Source: Planctomycetota bacterium
GTDB lineage: Bacteria > Planctomycetota > Phycisphaerae > Sedimentisphaerales > Anaerohalosphaeraceae
Assembly: GCA_023143375.1 (NCBI GenBank)
Contig: JAGLHQ010000046.1
Location: 1 to 33,187 of the forward strand
Reading direction: 5' to 3'
Length of the DNA stretch: 33,187 nucleotides
The notes below the pieces were generated by a model. That model searched no databases. It was not told the origin of the DNA and saw only the letters and a list, made by a program, of their open reading frames with translations. Positions 27,183 to 33,187 of this stretch are shown here, piece by piece. Position 1 is the first letter of the stretch, and every line of letters begins with the position of its first letter. The position numbers and the translations under genes are program-made.

Positions 27183-28139
27183 ATGAAACTTATAATTCAG
27201 ATACCTTGTTATAACGAAGAGAAAACCTTGCCTGAGGTCATAAACGACCTTCCAAACGAGTTGCCCGCCATCGATACAATTGAATACCTTGTCATCGATG
27301 ACGGAAGCAAGGACAAAACGACTCAAATTGCAAAACAGCTTGGCGTTCATCACGTACTAAGCCTGGGCTCAAACCGCGGGCTTGCTCATGCGTTTCTGGC
27401 AGGAATACAAAAATGCCTCGATCTAGGTGCCGATATAATCGTTAACACCGACGGTGACAATCAGTATAGCGGACATTGCATTGGTGATCTGATCGTACCG
27501 GTGGTCGAAGGCAAACTCGATATGGTTATCGGCGCCAGACCAATAGATGACATTGAACATTTTTCATGGCTCAAGAAAAAATTACAGCGAGCAGGAAGTA
27601 AAGTCGTTCGCCGGTTCTCAGGAACAAGGATACCGGATACGACCAGCGGGTTTAGAGCCTATTCGGCTGAGGCGGCAATGAGATTACACGTATTCAATCG
27701 ATACACATATACGCTTGAAACAATTATTCAGGCAGGTCACATGAATATGCGACTCGGACATGTTCCGATCAGGACCAACGCAAAGACAAGAGAATCACGG
27801 CTTATATCTTCCATACCTAAATATATTTCTAGATCAGTGAGCATTATTATCAGGTCGTATATAACTTATCAGCCGTTCAAAACATTTTTTTATTGCGCTC
27901 TTGTTCCCGGCGTTATCGGCACCATTTTATGCGCAAGATTTTTGTATTACTATTTCTCTGCCGCTTCTGCCGCAGGGCACATCCAGTCACTTATCCTCGC
28001 TGCTATAATGCTCATTATAGCGTTTTTGCTGATGGCCCTCGGGATACTCGCAGACCTCATAGGGGCCAATCGAAAGCTCATACAGGAAACTTTGTTTAAC
28101 GCAAGAAAGCAAATGTACAAGCAAAACAAGAACAAATAA
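27183..28139 (+). CDS. GT2-family glycosyltransferase, polyprenyl-phosphate sugar synthase-like (DPM1/ArnC-type)
   Basis: KLIIQIPCYNEEKTLPEVINDLPNEL, YLVIDDGSKDKT, IVNTDGDNQYSG, DTTSGFRAYS; two C-terminal TM helices. ATG 27183 preferred over 27138. Confidence 0.88.
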   Translation: MKLIIQIPCYNEEKTLPEVINDLPNELPAIDTIEYLVIDDGSKDKTTQIAKQLGVHHVLSLGSNRGLAHAFLAGIQKCLDLGADIIVNTDGDNQYSGHCIGDLIVPVVEGKLDMVIGARPIDDIEHFSWLKKKLQRAGSKVVRRFSGTRIPDTTSGFRAYSAEAAMRLHVFNRYTYTLETIIQAGHMNMRLGHVPIRTNAKTRESRLISSIPKYISRSVSIIIRSYITYQPFKTFFYCALVPGVIGTILCARFLYYYFSAASAAGHIQSLILAAIMLIIAFLLMALGILADLIGANRKLIQETLFNARKQMYKQNKNK

Positions 28140-28228
28140 TTTGAACGTAAGACTTTATCGCCGGGATGCTGAGTAAATAACAAATTAAGTGGCGAAGATT
28201 CAAAGTTTGAATTCCAAAAGGAAATTTC

Positions 28229-30067
28229 ATGGCAAGACGTGGAAGAAAACGAAAAAAAACAACTCTTCTCCAAAAACCGGTCGAGATTGATGTTGACTAT
28301 CAAAAAGCTCAACATAGATTCGAGATAATCGTTCTTGTGATTCTCCTTGCGTTTGGTGTGTACAAATCTATCAGGCTTTTCGGGGCCCTTCCTGTACCAA
28401 ATCCGGATTATTCAGGTTTCGTAAGGACAGGACAAGAATTGCTTGCTTTTAATATCCCATCTACCTTTAAGAGGGCTCCTGTTCTTGGAATATTGATTGT
28501 CACGCTTAGCAATTTTGTCGGTGGAGCGCATCCAATGCTCACAGCTGGCTGGTTGCTTAACGCGATTATGGGCGTTTTGAATACCGTTTTGCTATGGCAG
28601 ATCGCAAAAAAACTACTCGGAAACGCAGGGATATGGTTTGCCGTAGTGGCAGTGCTGAATCCATGGGTCATGCGATACCAGACTTCTCCAATTGCCGAAA
28701 CCTCTATGATATTTTTCACACTTGCAACCTTTTACTTTATTTTTAGACATTCTAAGTGGGCCTATCTCTTTGCTTCTATTGCATCGATGGTACGATACGA
28801 ATGTACAGTGCTTATTTTTATCGCATTCCTGATGGACATGGTGACCGGAAAAACAAAAAAACAACGGTGCAAGGCATTCTTATACGCAGCACTTGCTTCA
28901 CTGCCCTTTCTGCTATGGATGTTTGGAACATATTATTACAAAGACACGAAAACCGTACATTATATTGGACACTACAAAGTAAACGCAAGTGGAACCAGAA
29001 CAAGAACCGGCTTTCCGAAATATTTCCTCCTGCTCTGGAATACGATTTATGCACCCCTTTTTCAGTTACCGGCTGCAATAAAAGCAACATTTACTCCTCC
29101 GGCTACCCAACAACAGGCAGTTGCCATTGGCACTGCGATAACCAGCCTGCATCTTTACAGCAAAATAATAGCCGGCGCAAGTGCGGCATTGGCAATCATA
29201 TATTCTATTATAAAACGAAACTGGTATTTGCTGTCATTAGCGGTCTTTATGTTCTTTTACATAATGGCGCACTCTATGCGAATTAGCAGCCATACACGTT
29301 ACTGTGTCCCGGCGGTCTGGCTCGCACTGCTTATATCATGGTACGGATTTTACGTTTTATGGAAACTTTTCGATAAGGACAGCGGAAAGCTACGCATCAT
29401 TACCTTGATTTCACTTACAACTATCATGATTCCGGGACTTATTTACTTTTTTAAAATAGCACCAAGCATACCGAAAACAGCAAGAGCAGGCATAGCAGCT
29501 TACCCCGTAGTCTACGCAGCGATGATCACGATAGGCTTAATATTGTTGGCGGGATGCTGGCTGTTCAAATTCAAATTCTTTGCTCGATACTTTGTGCTTA
29601 GCATCTTAACATGCGCTATGATAGGATCGCAACATTTTATGGTTGCAAAAGCTATAGGACGCGGATCTTATAACTATGAATTCAAAATGCTTGCGGACTG
29701 GTATGCGGAAAACGCGAAGCCGGGAGAAAAAATGGGATGCACATGGTCGCCTCTATTAAAAATATTGCTCGACGGGCACGCAGATAACATAATAGAATTA
29801 AAAACAATGGCAAGCCCTACATTCGAGGGTTTCGTGGAAAATTGTTATGAAAATAATCTTACCTATGTCGCCTGTACCGCCAGAGGAAGCGCAAAAGTCA
29901 AAAAGGGCCTTTTGCCGGCACTTCGTAGACTTAGTGCTGAAAAAGACTATCCGCCCTTTAGATTTATCGAACGTTTTCGGGTTGGAACAGGAAGAAGCAG
30001 GTGGGTCAGTGTCTTCGAACTGATGCCGCGACAGGAACAGCAAGATCAAGATGAACTGAAAAAGTAA
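28229..30067 (+). CDS. GT-C family multi-TM glycosyltransferase (GT39/ArnT-like), paralog 1
   Basis: Polytopic; PNPDYSGFVRTGQELLAFNIPSTFKRAPVLGIL, HPMLTAGWLLNAIMG, ETSMIFFTLATFYFI, MVRYECTVLIF, soluble C-terminal domain. Confidence 0.75.
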   Translation: MARRGRKRKKTTLLQKPVEIDVDYQKAQHRFEIIVLVILLAFGVYKSIRLFGALPVPNPDYSGFVRTGQELLAFNIPSTFKRAPVLGILIVTLSNFVGGAHPMLTAGWLLNAIMGVLNTVLLWQIAKKLLGNAGIWFAVVAVLNPWVMRYQTSPIAETSMIFFTLATFYFIFRHSKWAYLFASIASMVRYECTVLIFIAFLMDMVTGKTKKQRCKAFLYAALASLPFLLWMFGTYYYKDTKTVHYIGHYKVNASGTRTRTGFPKYFLLLWNTIYAPLFQLPAAIKATFTPPATQQQAVAIGTAITSLHLYSKIIAGASAALAIIYSIIKRNWYLLSLAVFMFFYIMAHSMRISSHTRYCVPAVWLALLISWYGFYVLWKLFDKDSGKLRIITLISLTTIMIPGLIYFFKIAPSIPKTARAGIAAYPVVYAAMITIGLILLAGCWLFKFKFFARYFVLSILTCAMIGSQHFMVAKAIGRGSYNYEFKMLADWYAENAKPGEKMGCTWSPLLKILLDGHADNIIELKTMASPTFEGFVENCYENNLTYVACTARGSAKVKKGLLPALRRLSAEKDYPPFRFIERFRVGTGRSRWVSVFELMPRQEQQDQDELKK

Positions 30068-30101
30068 CTTTGCGATTATTTAAGCGTGTGGGAACAATAT
30101 A

Positions 30102-31910
30102 ATGGGATCGAGGAAGCGGAGACATAAAAACAAAAAATACGACAATATTTCGGTCAACGATATTTCAGTGAACGATGTCTCTGTTAATATCCAGAAGAGA
30201 TTCGAGCTATTTGCCATAGCAGTTCTTTTGATCTTCGGAATATATCAGTCGATACAGCTTTTCGGGTATACAAGTGTTCCAAATTCGGACTTCCCATTAT
30301 TTGTAAGAGTTGCCGAGAAGATAATTTCATTCGAGCTTCCCAGCAGTTTCAAAAGACTGCCAGGCCTTGGATTGCTGCAGATAGGTCTAAGCAAATTTAT
30401 CGGCGGAAACCACCCCGTACTCACTGCCGGCTGGTTGTTAAATGCAATAGTGCACCCTATAAGCCTGATCCTTCTCTATCTGATCGCCAGGAAATTCATA
30501 GGAAAAGCGGCATTCTGGCTCGTGATCGTTTTTGCCTTAAACCCGCAGGTGGCACTAATGCTCACTCAGCCGATGGCGGAAACAACGCTTATGTTTTTCA
30601 CTTTACTCACTTTATACCTGATACTTATAAGCTCGAAATATCGTTATCTCGTTGCATGTGCCGCAACCGTAATACGCTACGACGCCGCCGTCCTTATCGT
30701 CGCGGCAATGGCGGCAGATGTTTTCGAACGCAGAGATAAAAAAAATATACTTATCGCTCTGGCAAAAGGAGCACTGGTATTTGTTCCACTGGCGGTATGG
30801 ATCGCCTTCACAAAGATCACCTGGGAAAACTCCACAAAGGCGCATTACTTCGGACATTACATATACCGAAAGCCTATTGGACTCGGATACCTTGATCTGC
30901 TTTGGAACACTGCGATAGGAGGCCTGCTGCAGTTGCCCGCATGGATAAAGGCTATGTTTGTAGAACGACCATCGCAGGACGCTCTCAAATCGATACAGCA
31001 GGCAAACGAGATGCTTTTCGGTATAAGCAAGTTCTTAACCATGGCAGGATTCATCACCACTGCTGTTTACGCCGTGATTAAGAAAAATATTAAATTATTG
31101 CCGTGCTTCGTTTTCCTGGCTTGCAATTTAGCGGTACACATGATGCGAATGAAGAGTTCCCCGAGATATTGTTATATACTCGTGCCCATCGTCATGCTTT
31201 TGTGCTGTTATGGGTGGCAGACAATACTGAAAGCCATAAATAAAAAAATGCCCATCGCATTGTCGGCGATATTATGTGTGACCCTAATAATCATTTCGGT
31301 TGTGTGGATCTTCCGGCTTCTACCCGCCATGGATCGAGCAGCGATGCTAAGCCCCGTTTGCACCGGTTTGCTTACAGCTTCAATTATAGCGAGCATCGTC
31401 TTTGCAATAGCAGGCTTGCTCTTTAACAAAGGCAAAGGTGCCTTAGGCATCGTTACGATGACCGCCATTATGTCACTGATGATCTTTTCAAATCATTTCG
31501 AGTTGGCAAAAACTATTGGCAGCGGGAAAACCGATGCCGAGTTTAGAATGCTCGCCGAATGGTTCACAGCCAATACTGAACCCGGCGAAAAAATTGTGAC
31601 ATCGATGCCTGATATTGTTAAATTATTCGCACCGTCAAGGAAGGGAGACATCGTCCGAGTCTCTCACATCGACGGAAACAACGCTGATGAATTTGTTAAG
31701 AGTTGTTATCAAAAAGGTGTTAAATATGTTGCATGGGACTCACGCGTCGGGCTTTTACCGAAATACGTATATTATAAGAAGTGGAGGATAGACCGCATAG
31801 ATTTCATGAAAACACCACGCGACATCGGACCGTATGAGTTTGTCGAACCGCTAAAGCAGAGCAACAGGCGATATATACACGTATTCCGTTTGAAGCAACA
31901 GGTTAAATAG
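30102..31910 (+). CDS. GT-C family multi-TM glycosyltransferase (GT39/ArnT-like), paralog 2
   Basis: Aligns throughout with the preceding gene: PNSDFPLFVRVAEKIISFELPSSFKRLPGLGLL, HPVLTAGWLLNAIVH, ETTLMFFTLLTLYLI, VIRYDAAVLIV. Confidence 0.75.
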   Translation: MGSRKRRHKNKKYDNISVNDISVNDVSVNIQKRFELFAIAVLLIFGIYQSIQLFGYTSVPNSDFPLFVRVAEKIISFELPSSFKRLPGLGLLQIGLSKFIGGNHPVLTAGWLLNAIVHPISLILLYLIARKFIGKAAFWLVIVFALNPQVALMLTQPMAETTLMFFTLLTLYLILISSKYRYLVACAATVIRYDAAVLIVAAMAADVFERRDKKNILIALAKGALVFVPLAVWIAFTKITWENSTKAHYFGHYIYRKPIGLGYLDLLWNTAIGGLLQLPAWIKAMFVERPSQDALKSIQQANEMLFGISKFLTMAGFITTAVYAVIKKNIKLLPCFVFLACNLAVHMMRMKSSPRYCYILVPIVMLLCCYGWQTILKAINKKMPIALSAILCVTLIIISVVWIFRLLPAMDRAAMLSPVCTGLLTASIIASIVFAIAGLLFNKGKGALGIVTMTAIMSLMIFSNHFELAKTIGSGKTDAEFRMLAEWFTANTEPGEKIVTSMPDIVKLFAPSRKGDIVRVSHIDGNNADEFVKSCYQKGVKYVAWDSRVGLLPKYVYYKKWRIDRIDFMKTPRDIGPYEFVEPLKQSNRRYIHVFRLKQQVK

Positions 31911-31920
31911 CCGCAACGTA

Positions 31921-32181
31921 TTACTCTACGGCGATAACGGTTTTAACTTCAGGTATCTTTTCCTGAAGGATCCTCTGGACGCCCATCTTAAGCGTCATCT
32001 GTGCACCCGGACAACCCTTGCAAGCGCCCTGCAATCGCACACGAACGGTCTTGTCATCGTCAACGCCCACCAATTGAATATCGCCGCCATCGTTTTGAAG
32101 CATCGGACGGATCGTTTCTATAACTTCCGCGACCTTGTTTTCAAAATCATGTTCGCTGCCGCAACCACATGCATCACACAT
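31921..32181 (-). CDS. NifU-like C-terminal domain (Nfu) Fe-S scaffold
   Basis: VIETIRPMLQNDGGDIQLVGVDDDKTVRVRLQGACKGCPGAQMTLKMGVQRILQEKIPEV; CxxC in ACKGCPGA; extra Cys-rich N-terminus MCDACGCGS. Confidence 0.92.
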   Translation of the reverse strand: MCDACGCGSEHDFENKVAEVIETIRPMLQNDGGDIQLVGVDDDKTVRVRLQGACKGCPGAQMTLKMGVQRILQEKIPEVKTVIAVE

Positions 32182-32306
32182 ACTGTATCTCCTGATAAAT
32201 AATAGTTATAAACCTATTATACAATTATATCATTCATTTCGCAAGGCGTTTTATAGCCACACTGTAATCCCTGTTTCCATTTCGTCACGCTTATGCGATC
32301 CAGGGA

Positions 32307-32792
32307 TCAAGAATCTCCCTGCCTAAAGGCAGTTCTTGACCGGTCTTTTTTGATCTCTGACCTCTGCTTTTTGGCCTTTAGACGTCTTTCCTTAGACGCC
32401 CGCGTCGGTTTTGTTTTTCTCCGTGCTTTTTGTACTTTCAACGCCCCCGCCAGCAACACGGCGAGCCTTCCAACGGCATCCTCCTTATTGGCCGACTGAG
32501 AACGCGACTTTTGCGAAACCACCATGATCTCGCCAGCCTTATTGATACGCGAACTCAGCCGATCTGTTATCCGTTTTTTCTGATACGCGCTAAGACTTTC
32601 CGACCCAGCGACATTAAACACCAGCGTCACCTTCGTGTTAAGCTTGTTTACATTCTGCCCGCCCGGCCCGCTGGAACGGTCATACCTGAATACCAACTCC
32701 ACTCTGGCTATCTCTACTTCCTTGTTGATCGAGATGTTCTCAGGGATCGTCATAATTTTTGTATCCGCACGCCTGTTAACCATGCGGGACAA
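32307..32792 (-). CDS. arfB: Alternative ribosome-rescue factor ArfB/YaeJ-type peptidyl-tRNA hydrolase
   Basis: RVELVFRYDRSSGPGGQNVNKLNTKVTLVFNV (GGQ motif), Lys/Arg-rich C-terminal tail KARRKTKPTRASKERRLKAKKQRSEIKK. Confidence 0.9.
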   Translation of the reverse strand: MSRMVNRRADTKIMTIPENISINKEVEIARVELVFRYDRSSGPGGQNVNKLNTKVTLVFNVAGSESLSAYQKKRITDRLSSRINKAGEIMVVSQKSRSQSANKEDAVGRLAVLLAGALKVQKARRKTKPTRASKERRLKAKKQRSEIKKDRSRTAFRQGDS

Positions 32793-32822
32793 AGGCCTCC
32801 GAAAAACAGGGCATCAAAACAT

Positions 32823-33053
32823 TTATTTGGTTCCTTTGCGCCAATTGCTAAGCAGTATCGTTGCGTTTACAAAGAAGACAATGTGAAAGGCAGCCATCGG
32901 CCAAAAGCTGACTCGTAACATTTCCCATTGCACCAGACGATCTCCCTGACCGTTCCAGATGTCCGTCCCAACCTGATAGCTAAGAACAAGACACCCGGCA
33001 GAGATAATACCCAGAATTACCGTTACCAGAAAGGATACATTTTTAGTTTTCAT
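32823..33053 (-). CDS. Small two-TM hypothetical membrane protein
   Basis: VSFLVTVILGIISAGCLVLSYQVG and FWPMAAFHIVFFVNATILLSNW hydrophobic segments; upstream of arfB on the same strand. Confidence 0.6.
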   Translation of the reverse strand: MKTKNVSFLVTVILGIISAGCLVLSYQVGTDIWNGQGDRLVQWEMLRVSFWPMAAFHIVFFVNATILLSNWRKGTK

Positions 33054-33187
33054 TGAAAAACCCCTTTAATAGCGCGATCAGATACCTTGAAATGGGTCGA
33101 TTTTTCCCGAAATAAACCCTTCATGGAAACTGAATTACCATAAAACGCCACGATAGTCAAGAATTCAAACTATTCCTAAAGCGACCG

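Noticed and set aside
28756-29286. 176-aa plus-strand ORF in an alternative frame of the first GT-C gene
   Set aside because: Out-of-frame overlap with a convincing polytopic membrane protein; low-complexity Cys/His content.
1-33187. CRISPR arrays, tRNA/rRNA genes, integrases, toxin-antitoxin or phage-defence cassettes
   Set aside because: No regularly spaced repeats, no cloverleaf-like or rRNA sequence, and no recombinase or defence-gene motifs recognised by reading; a scan with tRNAscan-SE, minced and DefenseFinder would be decisive.

Overview
The gene content looks planctomycete-like (Phycisphaerae-type inferred from gene order and the LpxC-FabZ fusion; not verified). Positions 1-6.3 kb carry an envelope/lipid A block: the 3' end of bamA, skp/ompH, lpxD, an lpxC-fabZ fusion, lpxA, a GxxExxY gene framed by a perfect 16-bp inverted repeat, and a Gfo/Idh oxidoreductase. 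uvrA and mtnA follow. Positions 10.6-32 kb form a surface-glycan locus. It holds a tightly coupled legionaminic-acid-like nonulosonate operon (legB, legC, an acetyltransferase remnant, legI/neuB, legG/neuC, a CBS-domain nucleotidyltransferase), then a second divergent NeuB-like synthase, a SpsF-like cytidylyltransferase and a GT-B-like protein. Further on are a LamG protein, a sulfotransferase, a flippase, a second GT-B-like protein, a GT2 polyprenyl-P-sugar synthase and two tandem GT-C (ArnT/PMT-like) membrane proteins. The right end has Nfu, ArfB and a small membrane protein. The most interesting items are the divergent NeuB/SpsF module next to a near-complete Leg pathway, the 64-aa acetyltransferase remnant kept in translational coupling, the inverted-repeat-framed GxxExxY cassette, and two separate duplications (a glycosyltransferase 5' relic and a duplicated intergenic promoter region) around 21.2-27.2 kb. 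No tRNA, rRNA, CRISPR or intact transposase was recognised. All identifications come from reading motifs; no database search was run.
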